Positions 1 to 8,919 of a stretch of 64,000 nucleotides of DNA are shown in pieces. The stretch lies in the NCBI GenBank assembly GCA_001689415.1, contig LUJM01000102.1, positions 6,988 through 70,987 of the forward strand, given 5' to 3'. The position numbers and the translations under genes were made by a program. A model generated the notes under the pieces. The model saw nothing but the letters and a program-made list of their open reading frames with translations, made no database searches and was not told the origin of the DNA. Within the stretch, counting starts at the first letter, position 1; every line of letters starts with the position of its first letter. Source of the DNA: Bacteroidales bacterium M2. GTDB taxonomy: Bacteria > Bacteroidota > Bacteroidia > Bacteroidales > Muribaculaceae.

Positions 1-1
1 T

Positions 2-2449
2 CTGCCCCAGGGCTGCGCCTTTGAGATACCAATGAACAACAACGACTTCCTCTACGCCTCAATCAACACTGTGATCCACACCCTTATCGAGGCATTTATC
101 CTTGTGTTCTTCGTGGTATACGTGTTCCTGCAGGATATGCGCTCTACCCTCATCCCGGCAATCGCAATTCCTGTGGCCCTTATCGGTACATTCTTCGTAC
201 TCAACCTCATCGGCTTCTCGATCAACCTTATCACCCTGTCGGCACTCGTGCTTGCGATTGCGATTGTGGTCGACGACGCCATTGTGGTCGTCGAGGCCGT
301 ACACGCCAAGCTCGACCAAGGCTACTCTTCTGCACGAAGGGCATCGATCGACGCGATGAGCGAAATCGCCGGCGCTCTTATCTCGATTACACTGGTTATG
401 ATGCTCGTGTTCATACCTGTGTCGTTCATGCCTGGTACCGCAGGTGTATTCTACCGCCAGTTTGGTCTCACCATGGCTATCGCGATCGGTTTCTCGGCTG
501 TCAACGCCTTGACCCTTTCGCCCGCCCTTTGCGCCATATTCCTCAAGCCCAAGCACATCGAAGGCCACCCCAACTCGTCGCTCGGACAGCGTATGGGCGA
601 TGCCTACAAGGCTGCCGGTGAGGCTGTGGCACAGCGCTACAAACGCACTTTCGCACTCGATATCCACCCCCTCATCACATTTGTGCTCCTCGTTGCCACC
701 ATTACATTCATGGTACTCGGCTGGTACAGTTTCAACAATGTGCTTCTCAGCTGTATCGCTTGGGCTGTGGCTATCGTAGCCGTCCTCGGTCTGTTTGGCA
801 AGCGTTTCCACCGCTCGTTCGAAAAGAACTTCGACAAACTGCTCACTAAATACAAGAAAGGTGCAGCATGGTTCTCGCACCACAAAGTCACATCGTTCAT
901 CACCGTTGTTGTTTCGGTAATTATTCTTGTTTGGCTCATGGCCACAACGCCTACAGCCCTCGTACCCAACGAGGATACCGGTACAATCTTCGCCATGGTC
1001 GACATGCCCGCAGGTACTTCGCAGGAACGCACCGGCCAAGTACTCGACAAGCTCGACAGCATCTGCGCCACCATACCTGCTATCGAGATGCGACAGATGA
1101 TTAACGGCTACAGCTTCATCGCCGGTCAGGGCCCGACCTACGGTGCATTCATTATCAAACTCAAAAACTGGAGCGAACGTAGCTCGGAAGAAAGCGCCGA
1201 CAAAGTGATACAGCAGCTTTACGGCCTTGTAGGACAGCAGATTCGCGACGGCCGCGTCATGATTTTCGCGCCGCCTATGATTTCCGGTTACTCTACAACC
1301 AACGGTTTTGAAATGAAGATGCAGGACCGCACCGGCGGCGACATCAACCAGTTCTTCGGAGTGGTTCAAGGCTTCCTGGCACAGCTCAACCAGCAGCCCG
1401 AAATCCAGGCGGCATACACCACCTTCAACCCCACCTTCCCGCAGTACATGATCGACATCGATGCGGCCAAGGCAAAGAAAGCCGGAATCAGCCCTGCGAC
1501 GATTCTCTCGACCCTTCAGGGCTACTACGGCGGTATGTATGTGTCGAACTTCAACCGTTTCGGCAAGATCTACCGCGTAATGATGCAGGCAGCCCCCGAG
1601 TCCCGTATCAACACCGAGACCCTCAACAGCGTCAAGATTCGCAACGGTGCCGAAATGGCTCCTATTTCGAACTTCGTGAAGCTCACCCGTGTATACGGTC
1701 CCGACCTTATGAACCGATTCAACATGTTCACATCAATATCGGTTACCGGTACACCTAACCCCGGCTACTCGTCGGGCGACGCTATCGCGGCTATCCAGCG
1801 CGTTGCAGCCGAAACCCTGCCCCAGGGCTACGGCTACGAGTTCGCAGCTATGACCCGTGAAGAGGCCGGCAACTCGTCGGGCAACGCTACCACCATGATT
1901 TTCGGTCTGTGTCTGCTCTTCGTATACCTGCTCCTTTCGGCTCAGTACGAAAGCTACCTGCTCCCGTTTGCCGTTATTCTTTCGATTCCCTTCGGTCTGG
2001 CCGGTTCGTTTATATTCGCACGTATGTTCGGCATCTCAAACAACATCTACCTGCAGATTGCGCTCATCATGCTTATCGGTCTGTTGGCCAAGAACGCTAT
2101 CCTTATCGTTGAGTTCGCACTCGAACGCCGTATGACCGGCATGAGCGTGGTCAACGCCGCTATCGCAGGTGCCGGCGCCCGTCTGCGTCCTATCCTTATG
2201 ACATCGCTCGCTATGGTTATCGGCCTTCTGCCTATGATGTTTGCCCACGGTGTAGGTGCAAACGGTAACCGCGCCCTCGGTGCCGGATCGGTTGGCGGTA
2301 TGCTCATCGGTATGATTTGCCAGATTTTCGTCGTTCCGGCACTGTTCTGCGTATTCCAGCTCATTCAGGAGAAGTTCCGTCCTATCCAATGGCAGAACGA
2401 AGAAAAAGGCGGCACAATCGAAAGCGAAATCGAACAATACGCTCAATAA
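2..2449 (+). CDS. RND efflux pump inner-membrane permease (AcrB/HAE1 family), 5' end outside window
   Basis: Proton-driven multidrug exporter of the inner membrane that works with a periplasmic adaptor and an outer-membrane channel. The frame is already open at base 2 with no start, so the gene begins upstream; about 815 of the usual ~1050 residues are visible. The segment contains the conserved membrane helix with the paired acidic residues (IVVDDAIVVVEAV), the long periplasmic porter/docking part, and the second block of membrane helices ending in a short acidic tail. The next gene encodes the matching outer-membrane channel, so this is the tail of an efflux operon. Substrate cannot be told from sequence. 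No frameshift seen. Family assignment is secure; HAE1 subgroup is inferred. Confidence 0.95.
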   Translation: MPQGCAFEIPMNNNDFLYASINTVIHTLIEAFILVFFVVYVFLQDMRSTLIPAIAIPVALIGTFFVLNLIGFSINLITLSALVLAIAIVVDDAIVVVEAVHAKLDQGYSSARRASIDAMSEIAGALISITLVMMLVFIPVSFMPGTAGVFYRQFGLTMAIAIGFSAVNALTLSPALCAIFLKPKHIEGHPNSSLGQRMGDAYKAAGEAVAQRYKRTFALDIHPLITFVLLVATITFMVLGWYSFNNVLLSCIAWAVAIVAVLGLFGKRFHRSFEKNFDKLLTKYKKGAAWFSHHKVTSFITVVVSVIILVWLMATTPTALVPNEDTGTIFAMVDMPAGTSQERTGQVLDKLDSICATIPAIEMRQMINGYSFIAGQGPTYGAFIIKLKNWSERSSEESADKVIQQLYGLVGQQIRDGRVMIFAPPMISGYSTTNGFEMKMQDRTGGDINQFFGVVQGFLAQLNQQPEIQAAYTTFNPTFPQYMIDIDAAKAKKAGISPATILSTLQGYYGGMYVSNFNRFGKIYRVMMQAAPESRINTETLNSVKIRNGAEMAPISNFVKLTRVYGPDLMNRFNMFTSISVTGTPNPGYSSGDAIAAIQRVAAETLPQGYGYEFAAMTREEAGNSSGNATTMIFGLCLLFVYLLLSAQYESYLLPFAVILSIPFGLAGSFIFARMFGISNNIYLQIALIMLIGLLAKNAILIVEFALERRMTGMSVVNAAIAGAGARLRPILMTSLAMVIGLLPMMFAHGVGANGNRALGAGSVGGMLIGMICQIFVVPALFCVFQLIQEKFRPIQWQNEEKGGTIESEIEQYAQ

Positions 2450-2450
2450 T

Positions 2451-2484
2451 TTAAGTTTGGCAAGATTTTTCTTGCCAAACTTAA
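2451..2484 (+). other. 14-bp perfect stem-loop between efflux permease and channel genes
   Basis: TTAAGTTTGGCAAG and its exact reverse complement enclose a six-base ATTTTT loop, starting two bases after the permease stop codon. No T-run follows, so it does not look like a simple terminator; RNA stabilisation or processing between the two genes is a likely role. The left arm also occurs at 34085-34098. A second hairpin (2506-2542) lies just before the next gene. Confidence 0.6.
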
Positions 2485-2561
2485 GTCAATAAGAATATGA
2501 CTCTTGGAGACAGGAGTGCGCTATCCGCCCCACTCCTGCTCCAATCATTAAATTTCCTTAT

Positions 2562-3950
2562 ATGAAAATCAACAAAATAGCCCGCATCCTCATAGCAGTC
2601 GTAGCCGTAGCGACGATGTCGAGCTGCCACATATACAAAAAATACGAGACGCCGACCGACACGGCTCTCACAAAGGCGTATGTAGAGGCCCGTCAACAGC
2701 CCGCCGACAGCGCGGCATTCGGCAACCTCCTGTGGGAAGACATATTTACCGACCCGCAGCTGGCCACACTCATCAACCAGGCCCTCGCAAACAACACCAA
2801 CCTGCGCAACGCACAGCTCAACGTAGAGGTAGCTCATGCCAACCTCAAGGGTGCACGCCTGGCCTACCTTCCATCGCTCACAATCGCCCCCAACGGTGCC
2901 GGTGCATCATTCGCCGGAAGCGACCTCAGCTGGAGCTACACAATACCGGCTCAGCTTAGCTGGGAAATCGACATATTCGGCAAGCTGCTCAATAGCAAAC
3001 GCGGCGCCCAGGCTTCATTCATGAAATCCGAGGCATACGCCCAGGCCGTTCGCAGCCAGATTATTTCGGCTGTCGCAACCACATACTACTCGATTGCAGC
3101 CGTCCGCAACCAACTCAACCTCTCGCGCAATACCGCAGCCCTATGGAAAGAAACAGTGCAGACAATGCGCGACCTCAAGGAAGCCGGACGTGGCGTTACC
3201 GAAGCAGCCGTAGTGCAGTCTAATGCCAACTATTACAGCATCCTTGCTTCAATCACCGACCTCGAAGTAAGCCTCGACCAGCTCAACAACACCATGAGCC
3301 TGCTCCTCAACACCCTGCCGCAGGAATGGGCCGTGACCGACCGCGTAAACCTCGACGTGCCTCAGATTCTTCGTGCCGGCGTGCCCATGGCCGAGCTCGC
3401 TGCCCGTCCCGACGTACAGGCCGCCGAGCAGGACCTTGCGGTTGCATACTACGCCACAAACAGCGCCCGCGCCGCATTCTACCCCGGGCTCAACATCACT
3501 GCCAACGGCGGTTTTACCAACCTCCTCGGCTCGATGGTCAAGAACCCCGGCGAATGGTTCTACCAGCTCGCAGGCTCGCTCGTTGCCCCCATATTCTCGC
3601 GCGGACAGAACATCGCACGCCTCGAAGCCACAAAGGCACAGCAGAAACAGGCACTCAATAACTTTGAGTACGCACTTCTGAGCGCCTCTGCCGAAGTGAG
3701 CGACGCTCTCACCGTATATGAGAAAAGCCAAGAGAAATCAGCGTTCCTCGTAGAGCAGGTGGCAAATCTCGAGAAATCGGTACAGTACACCAAAGACCTT
3801 ATGCTCTACTCTACCGGTACAACCAACTACCTCGAAGTACTCACAGCACAGCAGGGCCTCCTCTCGGCACAGATCAGCCAGATCAACACCGAGCTCGCCC
3901 GCGCCCGCGCCGTCATCAACCTCTACCAAGCCCTCGGCGGCGGCCGCTAA
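2562..3950 (+). CDS. Outer-membrane efflux lipoprotein, TolC/NodT family
   Basis: Outer-membrane channel subunit of a tripartite RND pump. The N-terminus is a lipoprotein signal: basic start, hydrophobic stretch and lipobox MSSC with the acylated cysteine at residue 22. The rest shows the duplicated outer-membrane efflux protein pattern with long amphipathic helices rich in Ala, Gln and Asn (for example around 85-130, 170-240 and 350-450). Length of 462 residues is normal for this family. It lies 112 bp downstream of the permease, separated by two hairpins, and is probably co-transcribed. The start codon follows directly after a short AT-rich leader and yields a complete signal peptide. Confidence 0.95.
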   Translation: MKINKIARILIAVVAVATMSSCHIYKKYETPTDTALTKAYVEARQQPADSAAFGNLLWEDIFTDPQLATLINQALANNTNLRNAQLNVEVAHANLKGARLAYLPSLTIAPNGAGASFAGSDLSWSYTIPAQLSWEIDIFGKLLNSKRGAQASFMKSEAYAQAVRSQIISAVATTYYSIAAVRNQLNLSRNTAALWKETVQTMRDLKEAGRGVTEAAVVQSNANYYSILASITDLEVSLDQLNNTMSLLLNTLPQEWAVTDRVNLDVPQILRAGVPMAELAARPDVQAAEQDLAVAYYATNSARAAFYPGLNITANGGFTNLLGSMVKNPGEWFYQLAGSLVAPIFSRGQNIARLEATKAQQKQALNNFEYALLSASAEVSDALTVYEKSQEKSAFLVEQVANLEKSVQYTKDLMLYSTGTTNYLEVLTAQQGLLSAQISQINTELARARAVINLYQALGGGR

Positions 3951-3973
3951 GCCCCCCTTGATACCAACCCATA

Positions 3974-4003
3974 CACCCCGACCGGACATCACCGGCCGGG
4001 GTG
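3974..4003 (+). terminator. Terminator-like hairpin after efflux operon
   Basis: CACCCCGACCGG pairs with CCGGCCGGGGTG (one mismatch) around a six-base loop, 24 bases past the channel gene stop, followed by a weak T/A-rich tract. Fits as the end of the RND operon transcript. Confidence 0.6.
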
Positions 4004-4433
4004 ATTTCAATAAAAGCCCATACAAAGCTTTCGACCAAGGGAGCGCTGCGTTGCGTGCTCTCGGCTATCCTAAAGACCTCGAACTTTTCCGCTTTGCAAT
4101 CGCCGACACTCCGAATGCCCGGTCACGTCCCGACTCGATTGTTGCAAACACTGCAGCCGATTACGACTGCATTTGGTTTACAGACAACGACAAAGTCGAC
4201 GTTATCCCCCCCTGCAAAGGCAAGCACATCAAAATCCGACGAAAAGCAGCAATAGGTCGTTTGTGAGTCTCGCTTTGAAGCAATTTCTACAACCGGCTTT
4301 TTATAATCTGCATTGCCCTTCTTTCTTATTATAGGAAGGTTTATCGCTCAGCATGCACACTCGAGAAAAAGCAACAATTCTCAACAGACCAATGCAAGCG
4401 TAATATACTGCCAATAGTTTATTGAATAGGAGC

Positions 4434-4467
4434 AATAAAACCACCCCGAAATTGAGGTGGTTTTATT
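4434..4467 (-). terminator. Bidirectional terminator-like hairpin
   Basis: AATAAAACCACC and GGTGGTTTTATT form a perfect 12-bp stem with a ten-base loop, giving T-rich ends on both strands. It sits 31 bases beyond the copied DUF2795 tail, the same spacing that the hairpin at 5148-5183 has to the real DUF2795 stop. Confidence 0.6.
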
Positions 4468-4498
4468 GTAAGGCACTTATTAGTTAACTAATATTCAG

Positions 4499-4516
4499 TT
4501 AGTATTCATCCTCGTT
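4499..4516 (-). repeat. Direct repeat of the DUF2795 gene 3' end, distal copy
   Basis: Eighteen bases identical to 5215-5232. Read on the minus strand they give the same last residues, NEDEY, and stop codon as the DUF2795 gene, but the upstream codons do not match that gene. Looks like an attachment-site-style duplication or a gene remnant. Confidence 0.55.
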
Positions 4517-4661
4517 AGAGAGTAAGTAGAATACTGTATATGAGCACATTAGATGTATCGCGTTTGCATTTGGTAAAACAAACCGGACACGGACAAACAA
4601 ACGGTCAAACTTTCAGACTGCTTTATATCACAGCCTAATACGCTAATTATTAAAATTATAA

Positions 4662-4823
4662 GCTTGTTTTTATCGCAAATTTGGAGTTACACCTAACACT
4701 GCGAAATCCGACTTAAGGAAACTTACCGAGAATGGTTACCTTAAAGAAATAAGTTTGAATGGTAGAACTAAAGGTTATATACGCTCCTTCAATTTCGAAG
4801 AAATGATAAGCAAGGTAAGATAA
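4662..4823 (+). pseudogene. C-terminal remnant of a winged-helix-ending protein (possibly Fic family)
   Basis: An open frame without a start codon, bounded upstream by an in-frame stop, encodes about 53 residues including FGVTPNTAKSDLRKLTENGY followed by a hairpin-like wing. This is the look of a winged helix-turn-helix such as those closing many Fic-domain proteins; that link is from memory of the family and unproven. The fragment has no N-terminal partner nearby, so it is a relic. An 11-bp inverted repeat follows it directly. Confidence 0.4.
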
Positions 4824-5147
4824 ACCACTTATCGCAATTTGTCGCAATTTATCGTAAATTGCGATAAACGAGTTTATATATGACTCATATTCAATTATTA
4901 AAGACGAATAAGACATATATACACAAAAGACTTCAAAGAATAAGATTCATTGAGGAATTTTACAGACGTTGGCGAGAGTGTAGTATCAGATTGCCACTTC
5001 TCAATATTGACGGCAAGTTAGTACTTGAACTCACTACTGAAATTGAAGACATTTATTCTAAAAAATAAGAGTATTGGCAACTGTATATTCATCTTCTTTT
5101 GGACAAACATATTTCACAGTCTGAGAGCGTAAAATCGGATAAAAAAA

Positions 5148-5183
5148 CAATGGACAAACAAGTTTAGCTTTGCTTGTCCATTG
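5148..5183 (-). terminator. Terminator-like hairpin downstream of DUF2795 gene
   Basis: CAATGGACAA pairs perfectly with TTGTCCATTG around a 16-base loop, with a seven-base A-run on its left, which reads as a T-run for minus-strand transcripts. It lies 31 bases past the DUF2795 stop codon. Confidence 0.6.
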
Positions 5184-5214
5184 ATTTATAGATTGTTGTG
5201 TCCTATACCATCCC

Positions 5215-5436
5215 TTAGTATTCATCCTCGTTGAACAGGAAGTCTTCTTTTGAGGGATAGTCGGGCCAGATGTCTTCGATTGATTCGTAGGTGTCGCCTT
5301 CGTCTTCGATCTCCTGAAGGTTTTCAATCACTTCCATTGGGGCACCGCTGCGCATGGCGTAGTCGATGAGTTCGTCTTTTGTTGCGGGCCAGGGAGCGTC
5401 TTCGAGCTTCGAGGCCAGTTCAAGTGTCCAATACAT
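5215..5436 (-). CDS. DUF2795 domain protein
   Basis: Small acidic protein of 73 residues starting MYWTLELASKLEDAPWPATK, a conserved single-domain family common across Bacteroidota with no firmly established role. The pattern of an N-terminal helical half and an acidic C-terminal tail ending in NEDEY is intact and length is typical. A possible promoter (TATATTTG read on the minus strand at 5476-5483) lies upstream, with a TTG 22 bases further out. The last 18 bases of the gene are duplicated 716 bp downstream. Function unknown. Confidence 0.85.
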   Translation of the reverse strand: MYWTLELASKLEDAPWPATKDELIDYAMRSGAPMEVIENLQEIEDEGDTYESIEDIWPDYPSKEDFLFNEDEY

Positions 5437-5592
5437 ATTTGTGTAGTTTATTTAAATCGTTTTTAAAAAGGTGCGCAAATATAGCAATTTTCTATATTTT
5501 AACTGCAATTATTGCTACTTATTTCGCACACTATCGCTTTTTCGGCGTTAAATAATCTTAATTGCATGTGACACTCTGACTTATACCCCGAT

Positions 5593-6612
5593 TTAGAAGC
5601 CGAGCATTATGCCGGTAGATATGGTGTTGAAGCCGAGATCGGCCCTGTCGCGCAGCTTTTTCATGGGCGAGTAGCGCACATACCAACCGATCGAACGGTA
5701 ATTGAACGATGCAAAGAGGTCGACAGTGACCGGTCGCTGGCCGATACCGGTTGTTTTGACCGAATAATTGCTGTTGTCATATTTATATTGCGTCTTTATG
5801 CTGCCGCCGGTATTGAAGTTGACAATGGGGCCGATTTGCACGCCCAGGTAGCGCTTGTGTCCGAAGTTTAGACCGTAGAGTACCGGCACCTGCAGGCTGA
5901 AAATCTTCAGTCGCGAACGGCAGTCGGTCGTGCCCGGGTCATAGGGGTCGAGAGTAATGGTGCAGTCGGGGTTCTTGTGAAAATAGCGGTCGCCCTTTAT
6001 CACGACATTCTGCCAATTGATGCCGAGACCCATCGACAGCGACTGTGCGCGATGCTTCATCCTCACACCGATAATCATCAGCCACGAAAGCTCTGTACTT
6101 CTCCACATCGACGAGTTGAGCGCTGTGGCCTCGTTGAGAGGGCTTACCCAGCCCAAGCCCAGACCCTGCGATATGACTTTCCACTCGGTAGTCTTCGAGC
6201 GCGATATGGTGAAGCCGAAGTCGGTACCTCGAGACCCGATATACGATTTGACATTGCGGTTGTCCGGGTCGCTGAAAGTAAAAATATAGCTCTGCGGATA
6301 CCCGCTCTCATTTACAAAGTCGACCCTGACACCGGTAGGACTCTCGCACACGAGCACCGACGTTACGTTCTGACACGAGATATTGGTGCGGTAGAAGCGG
6401 TTGTTCTTGTCAATATTGCCGCTCTGATAATAGAAGTTATCGGTGCCACCGTTGAGTTTATTGACAGTTATCGAGGCCGACCGTTCGCTCGAAACGATGC
6501 TTATACTACCGGCCGTGGCGACATTGAGCAGGGTGTCGCAGGCCGCATTGGTCGTCGCGTGTGCTACTAAGGAGAGGAGGAATAAGATAGAAAGAAGAAT
6601 GTATCGTGTCAT
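5593..6612 (-). CDS. Secreted outer-membrane beta-barrel-like protein of ECF sigma operon
   Basis: 339 residues with a clear N-terminal signal peptide (hydrophobic ILLSILFLLSLVAHA) and a C-terminal half made of alternating amphipathic strands, ending in aromatic-rich IGWYVRYSPM and a terminal phenylalanine, as in porin-like or OmpW/PorT-type barrels. The N-terminal half (about 25-140) is a soluble, strand-rich part without a recognised domain. It is the last of four tightly packed genes whose first codes for an ECF sigma factor, so it is probably the surface output of that regulator. Precise function unknown. Confidence 0.75.
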   Translation of the reverse strand: MTRYILLSILFLLSLVAHATTNAACDTLLNVATAGSISIVSSERSASITVNKLNGGTDNFYYQSGNIDKNNRFYRTNISCQNVTSVLVCESPTGVRVDFVNESGYPQSYIFTFSDPDNRNVKSYIGSRGTDFGFTISRSKTTEWKVISQGLGLGWVSPLNEATALNSSMWRSTELSWLMIIGVRMKHRAQSLSMGLGINWQNVVIKGDRYFHKNPDCTITLDPYDPGTTDCRSRLKIFSLQVPVLYGLNFGHKRYLGVQIGPIVNFNTGGSIKTQYKYDNSNYSVKTTGIGQRPVTVDLFASFNYRSIGWYVRYSPMKKLRDRADLGFNTISTGIMLGF

Positions 6613-6616
6613 AGTA

Positions 6617-7090
6617 TTATTTCTTAAGGTTACTTGGCATAGTGTTGATTAGAGCAGAGGCTTTGTCGGGAGTTATCCTGCCTTCGAAATAAATCACAAT
6701 AACCGACGGTTTGCGGACGCCCTCACTGTTTATATAATATAGATATCGGTTTATTCTATGGCCGTCTCTTTCGACCGACGGAAGTATGAAGAATGCATAG
6801 CGCAACTTGCCGTCGCTATAGCGGATATTGCGCCCGGTAGCATGGGCTCCGTCGGCGAGGACGAGCGGCTGTATGACAGAGGCAAATTTTGCCGCCGGAC
6901 CTTTGAATGTGGCAAAGGTCGATAGGCCGTGCTTCTTGAGGAAGCGCTGGTTGCCGGTCATCATAGTCTCTGTCACGGTAGAGTCGGCACAGTATTTTCC
7001 TCCGAAAATACTGTTTATCTGCAGTCCGGCCTGCGCGTATGCCGCCGCGACGGTGGCTATCGCCATTAAGATTAAGATTATACGTTTCAT
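6617..7090 (-). CDS. DUF6108-like exported protein
   Basis: 157 residues with a signal peptide (cleavage expected after AAAYAQA) and a mature domain of about 135 residues containing GLSTFATFKGP and a C-terminal segment ending in two lysines. I recognise the pattern as DUF6108, which is regularly found with small ECF sigma operons in Bacteroidales; no biochemical role is established. Four bases separate it from the barrel gene and three from the anti-sigma gene, so it is co-transcribed with them. Confidence 0.7.
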   Translation of the reverse strand: MKRIILILMAIATVAAAYAQAGLQINSIFGGKYCADSTVTETMMTGNQRFLKKHGLSTFATFKGPAAKFASVIQPLVLADGAHATGRNIRYSDGKLRYAFFILPSVERDGHRINRYLYYINSEGVRKPSVIVIYFEGRITPDKASALINTMPSNLKK

Positions 7091-7093
7091 AGC

Positions 7094-7576
7094 TTATAGT
7101 TTTGGAAAGGATTCAGATTCATAGAAGTCGATAATCGGCACGATATCGTCGAGGTCGTCGAGCATCGATTCGTTGTCGGCGGCCACGCCGTCGTTAAACT
7201 CGCGTATATCTTCGGAGATGATGCGGAGTATCACGTCCTCGTCGGTAACTTCTGAGCCGTTGACATAGGCGATGCACGAAAGCCCGGGATCGCACTGACG
7301 ATAGGAGTCCTGCACTGTTATTCCGACAGCGACCAGCATGGCCAGTCCGGCGGCGACAGCGCCATATACCTTCAACCCGGCCGCAAAACTTCCTTTTGCT
7401 ACACGGTGTGTGCGGCGAAAGCCCATTACGGCCCGTGCCTCATCGATAGCCGGATGGCGTAGCGGCGTGGTGGCGATAATACCGCGCAGGCGGTGTTCGT
7501 CTTCTTCTGACAGCGAACACTCATAGTAGCGCTCGAGCAAGGCGAGCAGGGTTGGCAAGTCGATACGGTCGTTCAT
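7094..7576 (-). CDS. Membrane-anchored anti-sigma-like protein
   Basis: 160 residues with one predicted membrane helix near residues 68-86 (VYGAVAAGLAMLVAVGITV). The N-terminal cytoplasmic part (1-60) holds two helices of the kind that bind ECF sigma factors, and the remaining part would be periplasmic and acidic. Its start overlaps the sigma gene stop by four bases (ATGA), so the two proteins are translationally coupled, the classic arrangement for a sigma/anti-sigma pair. It does not have an obvious zinc-binding ZAS motif, and it is much shorter than FecR-type anti-sigmas. The role is inferred from position and topology. Confidence 0.7.
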   Translation of the reverse strand: MNDRIDLPTLLALLERYYECSLSEEDEHRLRGIIATTPLRHPAIDEARAVMGFRRTHRVAKGSFAAGLKVYGAVAAGLAMLVAVGITVQDSYRQCDPGLSCIAYVNGSEVTDEDVILRIISEDIREFNDGVAADNESMLDDLDDIVPIIDFYESESFPKL

Positions 7577-8085
7577 ATACTGTCGGGGTTGTTTTTGCGG
7601 TAAATATCTCTTATAGTTTTTCGCGCACGGCTTAGAATTACGCGCACGTTCTCGACGGTCAGGTTTAGCGACACGGCGATTTCCTCGTAAGTCTGCCCCT
7701 TGATATCGTGGAGCCGGAAGACCTCGAACTGGCGCTCGCCGAGCACCCGCCGGCTCAACGACACAACGGCCCGATAGGTATCCTCGTCTACGCTATCGTT
7801 CTCCGGCTCTTCTATCGAGCCACAGCTAAGGCCGTTTTCCTCAATAGGCACCGTGGGGTGCGACTTGCTCCTGCGAAGGGCGTCGATTGCCGAATTGCGT
7901 ACAACGCGATAACTAAGCTTGAGAGCCTCGGTCTCGCTGTCGAGTTGCGGGTGGCTCGACCACAGTCGGCAGAAGGCATCGTGGAGTATGTCGTCTGCGT
8001 CATCATTGCCGACAATACCGGCAGCAAAGCTGCGCAGTCGTGTCCTGAAATTGACAAAGGCTGATATGAGTGTGTCGTTTTTCAA
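7573..8085 (-). CDS. RNA polymerase ECF-type sigma factor
   Basis: 170-residue ECF sigma factor. Region 2 is visible near residues 10-60 (VGNDDADDILHDAFCRLW) and region 4 near 115-165 (GQTYEEIAVSLNLTVENVRV, a helix-turn-helix). The two regions are joined by a short acidic linker. It is the first gene of a four-gene operon with an anti-sigma-like membrane protein, a DUF6108 protein and an outer-membrane protein. It probably activates its own operon in response to an envelope signal; the target promoter is not evident. Length and architecture are normal. Confidence 0.92.
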   Translation of the reverse strand: MKNDTLISAFVNFRTRLRSFAAGIVGNDDADDILHDAFCRLWSSHPQLDSETEALKLSYRVVRNSAIDALRRSKSHPTVPIEENGLSCGSIEEPENDSVDEDTYRAVVSLSRRVLGERQFEVFRLHDIKGQTYEEIAVSLNLTVENVRVILSRARKTIRDIYRKNNPDSI

Positions 8086-8273
8086 TTCTCGGCTATGATG
8101 AAATACGGTTTATAATTCTATTGTCGTTTGCTATAATAACGCAGACTCACATAAAGTGTAACAAAAATAGTAAAAAAATTTTCAACCCCGCTCATAGCAG
8201 AACGACACGGCGACGTTTCCGCGTAGAGTGCAGAAACGCCGCCGTGGCAGGTATTTATCTATTTGTCAGCTAT

Positions 8274-8867
8274 TTATTCGTAATCCATACCCATATAGTG
8301 CTGATAGGGGTGATCGCAGGCCGGGCATTCTTTTGGAGGCTCGGTACCGGTATACTCATATCCGCATACAAGGCACTTCCAAACGATAGGTTTCTCGCGT
8401 TTCCATACCGTGCCGGCATCTACCTGCTCTTTATAGTGCAGGAATCTCTCGTGGTGGCGCTCCTCGATCGAAGCGATAGCCCGGAAGTGCTCGGCAATAT
8501 CGGTGAAGCCTTCTTTATCGGCGGTCTCCGCAAATGCCATATACATATCGCGGCCTTCGGTAATTTCTTCGGCGGCGGCAACACCGAGGTTCTCGCTGGT
8601 TGTACCGATTACTCCGGCATCTACATTGAGGTCTACAGGCAACGTTCCGCCTTCGAGGAATTTGAAGTATACTTTCGCATGGCGCAACTCATTTTCGGCA
8701 GTCTCGGCAAAGACTTCGGCGATAGGGAAATACTCCTCTTTTGTCGCCTGCGAGGCATAGAACATATATCGGCTATAGGCTGCCGACTCGGCCATGTAAG
8801 ATATTACCAGATTTTTCTCAGTCTGGGTTCCTTTAATGCTTTTTTTTCTTTTTTTAGTAGTAGCCAT
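8274..8867 (-). CDS. Rubrerythrin
   Basis: Non-haem iron peroxidase that removes hydrogen peroxide in anaerobes. The ferritin-like four-helix domain (about 20-145) carries the diiron ligands in EN-ELRHAK and SIEERHHERF, and the C-terminal rubredoxin-like domain (about 155-185) has the two CxxC knuckles CLVCG and CPAC. Length of 197 residues is typical. The N-terminus is a run of lysines and arginines. It is divergently transcribed from the metal GTPase gene across a 113-bp spacer, so the two may respond to related metal or redox conditions, which is an inference. Confidence 0.95.
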   Translation of the reverse strand: MATTKKRKKSIKGTQTEKNLVISYMAESAAYSRYMFYASQATKEEYFPIAEVFAETAENELRHAKVYFKFLEGGTLPVDLNVDAGVIGTTSENLGVAAAEEITEGRDMYMAFAETADKEGFTDIAEHFRAIASIEERHHERFLHYKEQVDAGTVWKREKPIVWKCLVCGYEYTGTEPPKECPACDHPYQHYMGMDYE

Positions 8868-8919
8868 GACGTTTGTGGTTTATGGTTGTCAGTGTAGGTG
8901 AAACAATCACAGGGCATTT

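Larger units (their letters stand above)
3951..5214. other. 1.26-kb gene-poor, AT-rich spacer with remnants
   Basis: No convincing intact gene. It holds the operon terminator, a second terminator-like hairpin (4434-4467), an 18-bp copy of the DUF2795 gene end (4499-4516), a broken winged-helix-like fragment (4662-4823), an 11-bp inverted repeat (4830-4840 with 4856-4866), a possible 62-residue ORF on the plus strand (4880-5068, basic, no recognised family) and a hairpin at 5148-5183. The composition from about 4540 on is clearly more AT-rich than the flanking genes, which fits a decayed insertion. Confidence 0.6.

Noticed and set aside
59..1369. 436-codon open frame on the minus strand
   Set aside because: Runs opposite the efflux permease; composition is Cys/His-rich noise and the plus-strand protein is clearly the real gene.
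3958..4266. 102-codon ORF after the efflux channel gene
   Set aside because: Begins inside the terminator hairpin and shows no family features; left as non-coding.
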